A DNA stretch of 64,000 bases from Pirellulaceae bacterium (GTDB taxonomy: Bacteria > Planctomycetota > Planctomycetia > Pirellulales > Pirellulaceae): contig JANQLU010000060.1 of NCBI GenBank assembly GCA_028280445.1, positions 62,001-126,000 on the forward strand, read 5' to 3'. Both the position numbers and the translations under genes were made by a program. Shown here piece by piece: positions 55,113-64,000 of the stretch; position 1 is the first letter of the stretch, and every line of letters begins with the position of its first letter. Below the pieces are notes generated by a model. The model made no database searches and was not told where the DNA came from. It worked only from the letters and a program-made list of their open reading frames with translations.

Positions 55113-55291
55113 GAACCGATGTCGCGTTTTTTCACTTGACCATTGCATCTCCTGAGCGTTTCAAAAAAGACAAATCCAAATTCCGTCAGTGAACGGTTAA
55201 ACCAATCACAGCGGCGACCAGATGGTCGTGTTAACAATGGCATCAACCAACGAACCACTTTTTTATTGATTTATTTAAATTGGAAATTCAA

Positions 55292-55765
55292 ATGAACAAA
55301 CTTGTTATCGGATTAATCGGACTCGCATTGATCTTTACCGCCACACAAACCGCACACTCACAAGACAAAGAGAAAAAGAAAGAAATCGAGTTGGTCAAAC
55401 GTGCCTGTCTCGATTACGTCGAAGGCGTCTACGAAGTGAAACCGGAATTGATCAAACGAAGCGTTCACCCGGACATGAAAAAATATGGCTATTGGCACGA
55501 CAAGAAAAATGAAAAATACCGCGGGACAGCAATGACATTCCAACAGCTGGTCGACCTTGCTGGAAAATGGAACAAAAACGGTCGCGTCGGCAAAGACGCT
55601 CCCAAAAAAGTTGTCGTTTACGATGTGCTCGATAAAACCGCCACCGCCAAATTAACTGCCGCTTGGGGCACGGACTATTTTCATTTGGTAAAAGTTGACG
55701 GGAAATGGAAGATCTATCATGTCCTATGGCAATCACCGCCGGCCACCAAAAAGACAAGCGGTTAA
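55292..55765 (+). CDS. Secreted NTF2-like (lumazine-binding-type) protein
   Basis: 157 residues from the ATG at 55292. The signal peptide is cleaved after AHSQ. The pattern VKRACLDYVEGVYEVKPELI, MTFQQLVDLAGKWN and VDGKWKIYHVLWQSP matches the putative lumazine-binding (PF12893) domain, a small NTF2-like fold. The tail is short and Lys-rich. It may bind a small ligand; no active site is known for the family. It lies 179 bases after the S41 gene. Confidence 0.82.
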   Translation: MNKLVIGLIGLALIFTATQTAHSQDKEKKKEIELVKRACLDYVEGVYEVKPELIKRSVHPDMKKYGYWHDKKNEKYRGTAMTFQQLVDLAGKWNKNGRVGKDAPKKVVVYDVLDKTATAKLTAAWGTDYFHLVKVDGKWKIYHVLWQSPPATKKTSG

Positions 55766-55964
55766 ATAAAAAAAATCGACCAGACGCAAAGTTGCTAAAC
55801 ATGCTGTAAAAGTCTGGCCGAAAATGCGCAACTTGTGTTTTTCACGAGTTGCGCTGATCCGCACTTTGGGTTTGCACCCTGTTAAGTGCAAGAATGAATG
55901 CAGCTTGCAGCTAGGTTCTTTCAGCCAATTTTCAAGAATTTTGAATTTGCTTGAATCAATCGAC

Positions 55965-56078
55965 GGGTGCCACTGGCTTCGCCAGTGATTGCCAATCAAC
56001 TCAGTGTTTATTTCATTCAATAAAACACTTAACAACCACAATTCGGCAACCAGAACACTGGCAGAGCCAGTGGCACCC
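55965..56078. repeat. Family F repeat, copy 4
   Basis: Arms GGGTGCCACTGGCTTCGCC and GGCAGAGCCAGTGGCACCC. The interior shares a TTTCATTCAATAAAACA stretch with no other copy. A half copy of family D (AACCACTCGCTGGCGCTTCG, about 56104-56123) follows. The region separates the convergent NTF2-like and acyltransferase genes. Confidence 0.85.
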
Positions 56079-56147
56079 AAATTTACTGTGTTTACTGTGC
56101 TCAAAACCACTCGCTGGCGCTTCGTGCTTGTATCAACCACAAACGAA

Positions 56148-57299
56148 TCAAGACGACGCGATGGAAAGCGGTTTTTGTAGTTGGCCAGCGGCCTTTTTTG
56201 AATCGCTTTTGGGAATCAATTTGTCGCGTAACAACAATGTCGGTGATTCGATCAGTTTGGCCATGGCGATACCGACAACCAATGAGCCGAGCATGTAAAT
56301 CGCGGCGTAGACGAGCCAGGAACTCGACAAAGGTTCCGGCAAGAATTTCAAAATGATCGGTGCGAACCAACTTTGCATAGGCATGTGCCAAAGATAAATC
56401 GAATAGGAAAATGCGCCGATTTTCCCAGCAGTTCGCAGGATCGGCGAATCTGGCAACTGGAGATTCAACATTCCGACAAGGATCAATCCACTGCCAACAT
56501 AAAACAGGATGACGCCGAATACGGGAATCCACCAGGTTGTCTCAACCGGACAGACAAACGCGGGCAACAACAACAACGCTCCCAAACCGATCAATACGAT
56601 CTTGAACCAAGATTTTTCGATGTGCAGCCGATTTGATGTATGCCAAAAATACGCCAGCAGCACGCCGAAAAACAGCGAATCGATCCTGAGATGGGTCACC
56701 ATCAAATGGTGTTTAAGATTGGCATCTGGTAGGTAAACGCTATTGACCATTCGCATGATCAGACATGCCAATGCCACCCAACAGAAAACCTTGGGAATCG
56801 ATTGAAATGTTTCTCGAGTCGAACCGCGCGAATTCCACAACGCGAAAACCAGGACCAACAGTGACAACAAGATGTAAAAATGCTCTTCGACCGCCAACGA
56901 CCAGGTATGATTCCACAGCGCGGGAAAGTAGTTTTGCACAAACAACAACTCGCTGATGATTTTGGTCCCGTCGGCCTGCGCAGAAATCACCCATTGGAAA
57001 ACGATGGTGAACAAGATCAGCGCCCAAAATGGCGGATAGATTTTAAATCCTCGGCGGATCAAAAAACGCTTGATGTCGACCTTGTCTGTTTTTTGATGTT
57101 CCTGAAACAGCAGGCCTGACACCAGGAAACCGCTCAAGACGAAAAACAAGTCGACACCGATCCATCCGCCGCGCTGCCAAACCAGGCTCCAGGTCGCTCC
57201 CCAGCCGCTGACGGACTCGGGACATGGCGTCATGTGTCGCCCCATCACCAGCAAAACGGCGACGAATCGCAGCAGGTCGAGTTCGAGGATACGACGCAT
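56148..57299 (-). CDS. Acyltransferase 3-family membrane protein
   Basis: 383 residues from the ATG at 57299 with AAGGA upstream. The start MRRILELDLLRFVAVLLVM and helix RGGWIGVDLFFVLSGFLVSG are family signatures; the catalytic His is in LVMGRHMTPC. About ten membrane helices are seen. Such enzymes add acyl groups to extracellular polysaccharides or lipids. The last residues are charged. The gene converges on family F and D repeats. Confidence 0.9.
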   Translation of the reverse strand: MRRILELDLLRFVAVLLVMGRHMTPCPESVSGWGATWSLVWQRGGWIGVDLFFVLSGFLVSGLLFQEHQKTDKVDIKRFLIRRGFKIYPPFWALILFTIVFQWVISAQADGTKIISELLFVQNYFPALWNHTWSLAVEEHFYILLSLLVLVFALWNSRGSTRETFQSIPKVFCWVALACLIMRMVNSVYLPDANLKHHLMVTHLRIDSLFFGVLLAYFWHTSNRLHIEKSWFKIVLIGLGALLLLPAFVCPVETTWWIPVFGVILFYVGSGLILVGMLNLQLPDSPILRTAGKIGAFSYSIYLWHMPMQSWFAPIILKFLPEPLSSSWLVYAAIYMLGSLVVGIAMAKLIESPTLLLRDKLIPKSDSKKAAGQLQKPLSIASS

Positions 57300-57619
57300 G
57301 AAATTCCTTGTAACAATTTGATTCACCGAAACGTACGTCCTTCGGTGCGTTAATGTGTTACAAGACAAGTCGCGCGTTCAGATTTTTTTCGTTTCGTTCG
57401 GGTTATGCTAAATTTGCTGGCAAATCAAAAATCGGCTTGGATCCACAATCTTAACAACGGGTCTCCAAGCCGACCGTTGCGGTCCCGTTTGGAGAGAAAG
57501 ACCGCAAGTTGTTGCAGTAACGCGCAGCGCGATACAACCATTTTTGTCATCGTGCCAGCGGCAGTCCGCTTGCCATCAAACCGAAAAACGGTGCTCGCTG
57601 TCGACAAGCAAATTTTCAA

Positions 57620-57674
57620 TAGGGCCGGTTCCCACCGGCCGTTTTATGAATTGGCCGGTGGGAACCGGCCCTAC
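57620..57674. repeat. Family A inverted pair
   Basis: TAGGGCCGGTTCCCACCGGC and the inverse lie 55 bases end to end and 17 bases before the S9 stop codon, between the acyltransferase promoter and that stop. The rest of 57300-57619 shows only the hairpin GCGGTC-GACCGC around 57478. Confidence 0.9.
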
Positions 57675-57691
57675 TCGAATTTCTCGATTCG

Positions 57692-60664
57692 CTACTTGCC
57701 AGCGGGCTTGCCGCCAGAGCTAGTCGACTCGCTGTTTGGCTTTTTCTTTTCAACTGGCTCGAATCCAAATTTCTTGCCCTTGTCGACTGCCGGAATCCCG
57801 TTAGCCAACCACTGTGGCTCTGGAGCATCCTGCAGATAATGATCGAAAAACTGCTGCATCCGCCGTGCAAAGTCAATTCGGTTTTCCGGCTTCATGACCC
57901 AGTGAGGTTCGTCGTTGTAGTTGAGCATCCAAGCCGGTTTGCCGAGTCGTCGCATCGCAACAAACAATTCGATGCCTTGGTACCACGGAACAGCGGTATC
58001 TTTGTCGTTGTGCAAAATTAGCAACGGCGTTTGAATTTTGTCCGCAAAGAAGACCGGCGAATTTTCAAGGTACAAATCGCGGGCTTTCCAAAGGGTTGCA
58101 CCGATTCGCGATTGAGTTTTCTCGTACTGGAACATGCGGCTCATGCCGCTTCCCCAGCGGATACCACCGTAGGCGCTGGTCATGTTACTGACCGGAGCTC
58201 CCGATTCAGCACAAGCAAAAATATTGGTTTTAGTCACCAAGTAGGCAATTTGATAACCGCCCCAACTGTGTCCCTGGACGCCAATTTTTTTCTCGTTAAC
58301 AAATCCCATATCCACAACGTGTTTGACTCCTGGGACAACCGCGTTGTAGGCCGATTGACCAGGGTAACCCACTTTGTAAGGAATATCTGGAATAAAGACG
58401 ATGTAACCTCGACTGACATAAAAACTGTGATTGATGATCGAACGTCCAGCCGCAGGCGCCCAGTAACGATGCAAATTGTCACTATTGCGCTCGTAGAAAT
58501 AAACGATCATCGGATATTTCTTCTTCGGATCGAAATTGTCAGGTTTCATCAAGATCCCTTCGAGCGGTTTGCCATCGGCGGATTTAAAATTGACCAGTTC
58601 CGCATTGCCCCACAAGTAATCGCGTTGTTGTGGATTGATGTTGCTGATCCGCGAAAGTTTTTTGAAATCGAGACTACTGACCCAGATATCCGGAGATCGT
58701 CGAAACGTTTGGCGTGTAAAGAAAATGGTGTTGGCCTGTCGCGCCTTTCGAAACGCACCAATACTTTCATCCAGCATCAGTTGCGTTTCAATTTTGCCAT
58801 CGCCGGTAGAACATTTGGCAAACCCGGAAGCTTTCGTTTTTTCATTGAACGTGTTGAGGTACATCGGATCATTGGGATTGATCGTTCGACGTTCCATATC
58901 CAATCGCATATAGCGGTAACGTGTCTGGGTTTGACGGCCCACACCCTTGGTCAAACATTCAGCTTTCTGTTTGCCAGTCGGATCCAGTTTCCAGATGTCA
59001 AATCGGTCGTAAACCAGCATTGCCGCGTCGTTGTCCAGCCAACCGGCGCCCCCGTAAGGATTGGGAAACGACGGCGCGTCATGCAGTTCGTTTGCCAACG
59101 ACGTGGGGACTGTGGCTGAGATATCCATGGGCTTTCGATCGGCGACCGACATGGCAAAATATTTTTTTCGCTCGGCATCCCACCAGCTGATAAATTTTCC
59201 GTTGGGTGACAATTGTCCTGTACCGCGAACTTTTTTTAGCACCAGGTTAGCTTTACCAGTCTTTAAATCGACGATGTAAATATCGCTGAACGACTGGATG
59301 TCCCACGAACGCATGATCGAATATTTTTCTGAATTAATGCCGACTGCGATGTCTGCCGTCGAGCGTGGGTCAACGTTGACAGACATGATTTCCCGGTTGG
59401 CGAGCTGGATAACTTTTTTCTGCTGCAAGTCGTACAGTGCTCGATAGCTGCGATTACGCTCAAGTGCCGCGCGGAGCAGTTGTTCGGGTTGTAATCGACT
59501 GTCTTTCCAGTGCCACAGATCCAATTTCGCTTTCGGCTCCGCGAGCGCCTTGGCTTTTTTCTTGCGGTCGAGTTGTTCTTTGGTTTTCCCAGCGTCCTCC
59601 GGTTTGGGTTGAGTTGAAAATAGCAATCGTCGACCGTCTTCGGTAAAGACCGGGGGCACCGACGCGATCCACCAACCTTTGGGAATACCCGCCGATTTTT
59701 CGCTCGCTATTTTTGTCGCTTCTTTCTCCCAGTCTTCCCACAGATAGATCGCCATGCTCGGTTTCTCGGCATTGAAATCCTCACGGTCGGTCAAAAATGA
59801 GACCTTGTTTTCCGCTTCGTTGAAAGCGAGGGCTCGGTAGTTGCCGCGACCTGAGGCGATTTGTTTGGCTTGTAACGTGGCAAGTTCCACGACGAACACT
59901 CCGTCGCGCTCAGCCTGTTTGCTCGAAGCGGCAAATGCAAGCCGTTTGCCAAATTTGCTGAATCGATATGTTGCGACATCAGGAAATCGTTTTTCGATAC
60001 CTGATTCGAGATTGCGAATCACCATCGTCGAGCCTGGCGATTTTTTCTTTTCTTTTTTAGGTTTGGATTTTTTAGTCGTTGATGGTTTCCCGGGTTTCGA
60101 TTTTTTGAGTCCCGTTGGAGTGATTTCGTATGTTTCATTAATTTTCGATTGCTCCGTTTTTACGGTCTCGCCAACTTGTGGCTTTGGAGCGTTGTACGCG
60201 ATCCAGCCTCCTGCTTTTTCGGGAAATCGAAAACTGGCAACTTCAGGGATCGTTTTGTATTGGCCAGTTTTGAGATTCAAGATTTCAAGTTTTGGTTTTG
60301 GAAACTGGTCCGGTTTCTTTTTCTCGGCGCGAAGTTTTTTAATGACTTCAGGGTCGGGCTGGATAATGTATGCCAGGTATTGACTATCAAACGAGAACCT
60401 GGCGCTGGCTCCCGATTTCACCACGTATTGTTTTTTGGATGCAAGTTCGCGAATGAACAGCGTTGCGACACCTTTGCCCGGTCGAACTGAATAGACAATC
60501 CATTTTCCATCGTTGGATATCGATCGCTGCCCCAACGTATTCCAGATGTCATAATCCTTGTGATCCAGGGGTCGACGTCCGTCCGATTGGCCGACCAATG
60601 CGGAGGCGTTTGCCAAAAAAATCAATGCAATCAACGATATCGGAAACACAATGCGATGTATCAT
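57692..60664 (-). CDS. Prolyl-oligopeptidase family (S9) exported peptidase
   Basis: 990 residues from the ATG at 60664 (GGTGGA upstream); a longer frame starts in a repeat-derived region. The signal peptide has hydrophobic 3-18, cleavage near SALVG. The N-terminal beta-propeller (about 30-620) has WD-like blades such as WNTLGQRSISNDGKWIVYS. The alpha/beta hydrolase domain has Ser in VQGHSWGGYQIAY, Asp in ILHNDKDTAVPW and His in NYNDEPHWVMK, so the triad is complete. It should cleave oligopeptides in the periplasm. A Lys/Pro-rich insertion (about 190-215) is unusual. Confidence 0.9.
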   Translation of the reverse strand: MIHRIVFPISLIALIFLANASALVGQSDGRRPLDHKDYDIWNTLGQRSISNDGKWIVYSVRPGKGVATLFIRELASKKQYVVKSGASARFSFDSQYLAYIIQPDPEVIKKLRAEKKKPDQFPKPKLEILNLKTGQYKTIPEVASFRFPEKAGGWIAYNAPKPQVGETVKTEQSKINETYEITPTGLKKSKPGKPSTTKKSKPKKEKKKSPGSTMVIRNLESGIEKRFPDVATYRFSKFGKRLAFAASSKQAERDGVFVVELATLQAKQIASGRGNYRALAFNEAENKVSFLTDREDFNAEKPSMAIYLWEDWEKEATKIASEKSAGIPKGWWIASVPPVFTEDGRRLLFSTQPKPEDAGKTKEQLDRKKKAKALAEPKAKLDLWHWKDSRLQPEQLLRAALERNRSYRALYDLQQKKVIQLANREIMSVNVDPRSTADIAVGINSEKYSIMRSWDIQSFSDIYIVDLKTGKANLVLKKVRGTGQLSPNGKFISWWDAERKKYFAMSVADRKPMDISATVPTSLANELHDAPSFPNPYGGAGWLDNDAAMLVYDRFDIWKLDPTGKQKAECLTKGVGRQTQTRYRYMRLDMERRTINPNDPMYLNTFNEKTKASGFAKCSTGDGKIETQLMLDESIGAFRKARQANTIFFTRQTFRRSPDIWVSSLDFKKLSRISNINPQQRDYLWGNAELVNFKSADGKPLEGILMKPDNFDPKKKYPMIVYFYERNSDNLHRYWAPAAGRSIINHSFYVSRGYIVFIPDIPYKVGYPGQSAYNAVVPGVKHVVDMGFVNEKKIGVQGHSWGGYQIAYLVTKTNIFACAESGAPVSNMTSAYGGIRWGSGMSRMFQYEKTQSRIGATLWKARDLYLENSPVFFADKIQTPLLILHNDKDTAVPWYQGIELFVAMRRLGKPAWMLNYNDEPHWVMKPENRIDFARRMQQFFDHYLQDAPEPQWLANGIPAVDKGKKFGFEPVEKKKPNSESTSSGGKPAGK

Positions 60665-60749
60665 CAGTCCACCAGGTACGAGGTTTCGTTTGCCCAAAAA
60701 AAGTAGCAGTGTCATCAATGTTACAGCCCAAATTGGAATGCAAGCTTCC

Positions 60750-60837
60750 AATCACAACCCGAAACGTTAGTGAGGGACCACGTTCCCAGCACATCGGCGT
60801 GGTTCTGGTCCCTCGCTCACGCTTCGGGTTATGATTT
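60750..60837. repeat. Family B palindrome, copy 4
   Basis: The left arm CGAAACGTTAGTGAGGGACC is more decayed than the right arm GTCCCTCGCTCACGCTTCGG. It lies upstream of the S9 gene. The rest of 60665-61105 holds no gene. Confidence 0.8.
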
Positions 60838-61105
60838 CAGTCACCAAACACGGACGGCACCACTACCAAAAAACTACTCTTTCCAGATTAGTTGGAACCA
60901 TTCGGCGAGACCAGATGATGTCGTTGAATATGTCAATTTGGTTACAATTCCAGTGTCCGGTTGATCGGATTCTGAATCGATGTAACAAATCGGCCCGCCA
61001 ATCGCTTCAAAGGATGCGGGCCAACGCCCGGCTACTATGAATAGCTAAAGGTTGAAGCTGTCGGGTGTGATAAAATACCCCGGCCCAGAATATCGAGAAA
61101 TTACA

Positions 61106-61999
61106 ATGAATGATCCTGTTGCAAAAAATTTCGGACGTCTGGTCGGTCGGCGGATGTTGATGATACCGATCATGATGGCGGTCGGGTTGATGATGATGGT
61201 CGCCTTGGGCGTCATGCTGATGTTGATCGGCATGGTAACGGGCGGTTCCGGCAGCGGCATTTTTGTTGTCGCGGCTGTTGGTGCCGTGTTTTTGTTTTTT
61301 GCCGTGATGATCGGCGGCATGTTCTTTTGGGCTTTTCGGTATCGTCAAAAAATCCACTCGAATTTCGAATCCGCTTTAGGCTGGCTCGGCCCCAGTCGCA
61401 GTTACATGCTCTACGGTCGACAGTTTGCTGGAATGTTCATGAATCGCAATGTCGCGATCAAAGTTCGCAATCGACCGCGCGGTGGCGGAGCCGTATTGAG
61501 TTTCGAAGTTCCCGCAAATCTGCCAGGACAATTGGTGATTGGCACGCGGACTTCGGTCGGCAAACTGATCCAAGGGCTGACGAGTTCATACGAAGTAACC
61601 GGCACGGTTTTCGATCAACGAAACTACGCATTAAATACTGTTCCCGAACATGAAAATTTTGCACGCTGGTTGGCGGACCAGCCGGCGGTTGTCGAAGCGG
61701 TCGCCGAAATGATGCAATCCATGAGCGGTTATGAGATTCGAGCCATTCGTTTTGAAAACGGACAAGCAAGTATGATCATCTCTCATCCAGAGGCGGGCGT
61801 CTATCAACCTGAATACACGAAACGCATGATGGAATTGCTGATCAAAATCGTCGAAATCGCAGCACCTCAAAACACTGCTGGTGAAACCGATGTCCAGGTC
61901 TCAGTCGTTGATGAGCCATCGGTGGTCAACGCAGAAATGATCGCGGATTCGCAAGATCCAGAAGAAGTCATTTCGCGAATTCAAGTCGTCGAAGAATAA
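61106..61999 (+). CDS. Two-helix membrane protein of unknown function
   Basis: 297 residues from the ATG at 61106. Two helices, very rich in Met, Gly and Val, lie at about 18-42 and 50-75. The large soluble domain (about 85-290) has NRNVAIKVRNRPRGGGAV and GTRTSVGKLIQGL, then IRAIRFENGQASMIISH, which may be a DUF3137-like fold; I do not recognise it. The tail is acidic. The gene stands alone before the E/C repeat nest. Confidence 0.65.
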   Translation: MNDPVAKNFGRLVGRRMLMIPIMMAVGLMMMVALGVMLMLIGMVTGGSGSGIFVVAAVGAVFLFFAVMIGGMFFWAFRYRQKIHSNFESALGWLGPSRSYMLYGRQFAGMFMNRNVAIKVRNRPRGGGAVLSFEVPANLPGQLVIGTRTSVGKLIQGLTSSYEVTGTVFDQRNYALNTVPEHENFARWLADQPAVVEAVAEMMQSMSGYEIRAIRFENGQASMIISHPEAGVYQPEYTKRMMELLIKIVEIAAPQNTAGETDVQVSVVDEPSVVNAEMIADSQDPEEVISRIQVVEE

Positions 62000-62021
62000 A
62001 GTTCATTCTAGTTCGTTTTTC

Positions 62022-62150
62022 GGGAGGGCGAGGCTCCCGCCGAGCCACAGGCGTCGTGAGCGGCAAGGCGTAAGGTCGTGTTGATTCAATTGTGAGCGGC
62101 GAGGCACTTGCCTCTCACGAGATTAGGCTCGGCAGGAGCCTCGCCCTCCC
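62022..62150. repeat. Family E arms around a decayed C copy
   Basis: Arms GGGAGGGCGAGGCTCCCGCC and its inverse surround GTGAGCGGCAAGGCGTAAGG and GAGCGGCGAGGCACTTGCC, an eroded C. It separates the convergent genes ending at 61999 and 62177. Confidence 0.85.
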
Positions 62151-62176
62151 GACCGGCGTTTTGCTCACCAGCGTGG

Positions 62177-63331
62177 TTAATCTTTGTTGGAACTATTTGC
62201 CGCCGCCCATTTTGCCCAATCAGCAATTTGGTCACCGGCATCGTGCTTTGTGATTTTTCTCAGTCGATCCAACAGAATTTTCATTTCCTTTTTCTGCGGA
62301 TCGGATTGACCCAGGCGAATCAGATAGTCTGGCGAATCTAACAACTCGAAACCACGAATCACATCAGCAATCTGGTTAGACTGTGAATTAGCTCGAATAA
62401 TATCCCGCAATCGCGATTTGCGTTCTGGTGAAATCGACTGTTTTTTGAGTTCGTTTGAAATCGCAACAATAAACAAATCGTATTTGTTGTTGATTTTCAG
62501 ACTCGCTGTCTGGCGAACTGAAAAACGTGGCGCATCCAGTTGTTTGGCAAGCACATCGAATTGATCTTGAACGTCGGAATTGCTGAGCAGTTCGAGTTTC
62601 GCCCAGACCGCTTTTTTGACGACCTGGTCCATCGGCAAAATTGGTTTCGAAATGCCAATGTGATTCATCAAAATGCCGAGTTCTGTTGACATTTCCGTGG
62701 TGTCGTTTTTTGCAAAATCGCGAAATGATTTTCCAACGTAAACGCGGGGGCCGTTGCCGATGTCGCAGACAATTCGGACTTTCCCTTTTTTCATTTGTTC
62801 GAGAATCAGCATTTCGTCGCCGCCGAGCAACATGATTCTGAATTGACCGTCTTTGCTAATTCGCAACGATAACACTTGATTGGATTTTGATTTTTCCTGG
62901 AATTTAAGTTCGACAAAATCCGTATCAGCTGAGAGAGTGCTGTTCAAATCTCCCGATCTCGCGGTGCGTGTAAAAGCGGTACCGCTGCTGGAAATGCTCG
63001 TCCCGCGACTCCCGAGTTTGCTCGTCACCGCATGAAACAAGGATGAAATAAACTTGGCGTCTTCAGGGAATCGCGATCGGCGAAAATACGAAGCGTACGG
63101 ATCGCGAATGCGATTTTTTTCCGCAATCGTTTTCCAGTGCACTTTGTCGATCTTGAGCTGATCGTCTTGCCATCTCAACTTAAAAATATTCTTGAGCTCA
63201 GCGCGCACTTTACTAATGGGCGTATCTTTTAATTTGACTTCGCCCGAATTCGTTTGTGACAACGCCGCCGGATTTTGGCAAACCAAAACCCATCCCAGAA
63301 TCATCAACAGCAGATATTTCAGTATTTTCAT
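62177..63331 (-). CDS. Secreted protein of unknown function, HEAT-like end
   Basis: 384 residues from the ATG at 63331, with a signal peptide cleaved after AALSQ. The N-terminal part has VRAELKNIFKLRWQDDQLK, the centre a beta-rich FVELKFQEKSKSN and QVLSLRISKDGQFRIMLL, and the end a helical region (LAKQLDAPRFSVRQTASLKI) like short HEAT repeats. I do not recognise a family. It is five bases downstream of the P460 gene on the same strand, so the two are co-transcribed. Confidence 0.65.
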   Translation of the reverse strand: MKILKYLLLMILGWVLVCQNPAALSQTNSGEVKLKDTPISKVRAELKNIFKLRWQDDQLKIDKVHWKTIAEKNRIRDPYASYFRRSRFPEDAKFISSLFHAVTSKLGSRGTSISSSGTAFTRTARSGDLNSTLSADTDFVELKFQEKSKSNQVLSLRISKDGQFRIMLLGGDEMLILEQMKKGKVRIVCDIGNGPRVYVGKSFRDFAKNDTTEMSTELGILMNHIGISKPILPMDQVVKKAVWAKLELLSNSDVQDQFDVLAKQLDAPRFSVRQTASLKINNKYDLFIVAISNELKKQSISPERKSRLRDIIRANSQSNQIADVIRGFELLDSPDYLIRLGQSDPQKKEMKILLDRLRKITKHDAGDQIADWAKWAAANSSNKD

Positions 63332-63336
63332 GAGAG

Positions 63337-64000
63337 TTATTTCGCAAGAAGTCCAAACAACCGATCGTGATTTGCCTCTTTGTGGCACTTCATGCACGAT
63401 TCTATTTTACCAATGCCGGTAATCGTTTTTGCGTCTGCATCGACCGTTGCATAGATCCATCCGTTGTCGGTGTTTGGTGTTTTCGGATCGAGTTTGGTCA
63501 TGATGAAGTAGGCGTAGCGCTTGCCGGGCACATGTTTTTTACTTTTCGTTTGTTTTGCCTCAAACGAATCTTTGATCAAAGTTTGGCCAATCGGAGACGT
63601 AACAACGCGTGAGTCGCGAGCGATTGATTTGGTCGGGGGTTTGATTTTTTGATAAGCCTTCAGATTTTTGACATACAGATGATAAAGTTTTTTGCCATGC
63701 GTTCGTTTGTCGTCGCTGTTGCTCTTCATGGTTTTAACGACCATCATTTTTTCGCCGGGCAGGGGAGCGCGACACAATGTTGGTGCCTCTCGCATTTCCT
63801 CGGATACCGGCTGGAGTTTCTTTCGCTCCTTCATAATGGCCTTGATCAGCTTCTTGAATTCCTCTGTTTGTTTTTTGTCGACCTTCGATTCCTGCTGGAC
63901 TGATGAACCAGAAACCTGGTTGTTGGTATCGAATTGTGCGACCGGTTGTTGGTCCGAGTTACAGCCCACAGCCGTCGCAACGATCAATAGCAAGATTGAC
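63337..64000 (-). CDS. Cytochrome P460-type lipoprotein, 5' end outside window
   Basis: About 220 residues are visible; the true start is beyond the window end, since the signal peptide (ending VATAVGC, a lipobox) is cut. The heme site CMKCH is near the C-terminus with NTDNGWIYATVDADAKTITG before it, as in cytochrome P460/c'-beta proteins, which have a c-type heme and a Lys cross-link and oxidise hydroxylamine or NO. The cross-link lysine cannot be placed with certainty. It shares a transcript with the next gene, five bases away. Confidence 0.8.
   Translation of the reverse strand, partial: SILLLIVATAVGCNSDQQPVAQFDTNNQVSGSSVQQESKVDKKQTEEFKKLIKAIMKERKKLQPVSEEMREAPTLCRAPLPGEKMMVVKTMKSNSDDKRTHGKKLYHLYVKNLKAYQKIKPPTKSIARDSRVVTSPIGQTLIKDSFEAKQTKSKKHVPGKRYAYFIMTKLDPKTPNTDNGWIYATVDADAKTITGIGKIESCMKCHKEANHDRLFGLLAK

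Noticed and set aside
58031..59119. Plus-strand open frame of 362 codons
   Set aside because: It lies fully antisense to the S9 peptidase, whose domains and triad are clear; the frame has no domain and no ribosome-binding site.
10001..62150. Insertion sequences as the source of the repeats
   Set aside because: No transposase, including a REP-associated tyrosine transposase, is found in the window; the elements are short palindromes without coding capacity.

Overview
The window reads as chromosomal DNA of a Planctomycetota bacterium, most likely of the Pirellulales type (inference). The basis is the combination of LL-diaminopimelate aminotransferase, futalosine-route menaquinone synthesis, secreted PQQ-like propeller proteins, Gfo/Idh/MocA sugar enzymes, a very large TPR protein, many short transcription units and frequent TTG/GTG starts. 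I see no phage, plasmid, transposase, rRNA or CRISPR. There is one tRNA gene, tRNA-Asn(GUU).

Layout. 1-4.9 kb: a truncated sugar epimerase, a porin-like outer-membrane protein, thioredoxin, an AcpH-like protein with a Gfo/Idh/MocA dehydrogenase, and a DinB protein. 5.0-10.0 kb: a 1659-residue TPR protein with an embedded papain-like C39 domain. 10.2-16.2 kb: an M48 lipoprotein peptidase, then a same-strand run of a small-multidrug-export-type membrane protein, family-5 uracil-DNA glycosylase, CPBP intramembrane protease and dapL. 16.4-21.4 kb: tRNA-Asn, Sir2, an MFS transporter, and a unit of small coiled-coil protein, truB and HEAT protein. 21.8-28.1 kb: Tad/Flp machinery (cpaF, tadB, tadC, a secreted protein), divergent from an FHA-GAF-cyclase. 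28.3-37.9 kb: lipase, zinc-ribbon membrane protein, mqnB, a DegT-type enzyme, two PQQ-like proteins (one fused to an apparently inactive esterase) and a protein with 24 cysteines. 38.2-45 kb: panB, alpha/beta hydrolase, PIG-L deacetylase, DUF1579, VOC, small regulators and a FAD reductase. 45.2-52 kb: a TetR/SnoaL-like divergent pair, a prepilin-peptidase-like protein, and a probable metal-handling cluster (two MerC paralogues, a Fur-family regulator, a secreted Cys-rich protein, a DUF3299-like membrane protein). 52-64 kb: lipoprotein, S41 peptidase, NTF2-like protein, acyltransferase 3, S9 peptidase, unknown proteins and a P460-type cytochrome.

The most unusual non-coding feature is the set of intergenic palindromic repeats, named here families A to H. 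They are found between genes and several are nested in one another: C inside E, C splitting D, A flanking B. Several touch or supply stop codons of neighbouring genes. No mobility gene for them is in the window.

Gene starts were re-chosen from ribosome-binding sites and family alignments. Several genes clearly begin with TTG or GTG. All functional statements rest on motifs recognised by eye; no database search was run.
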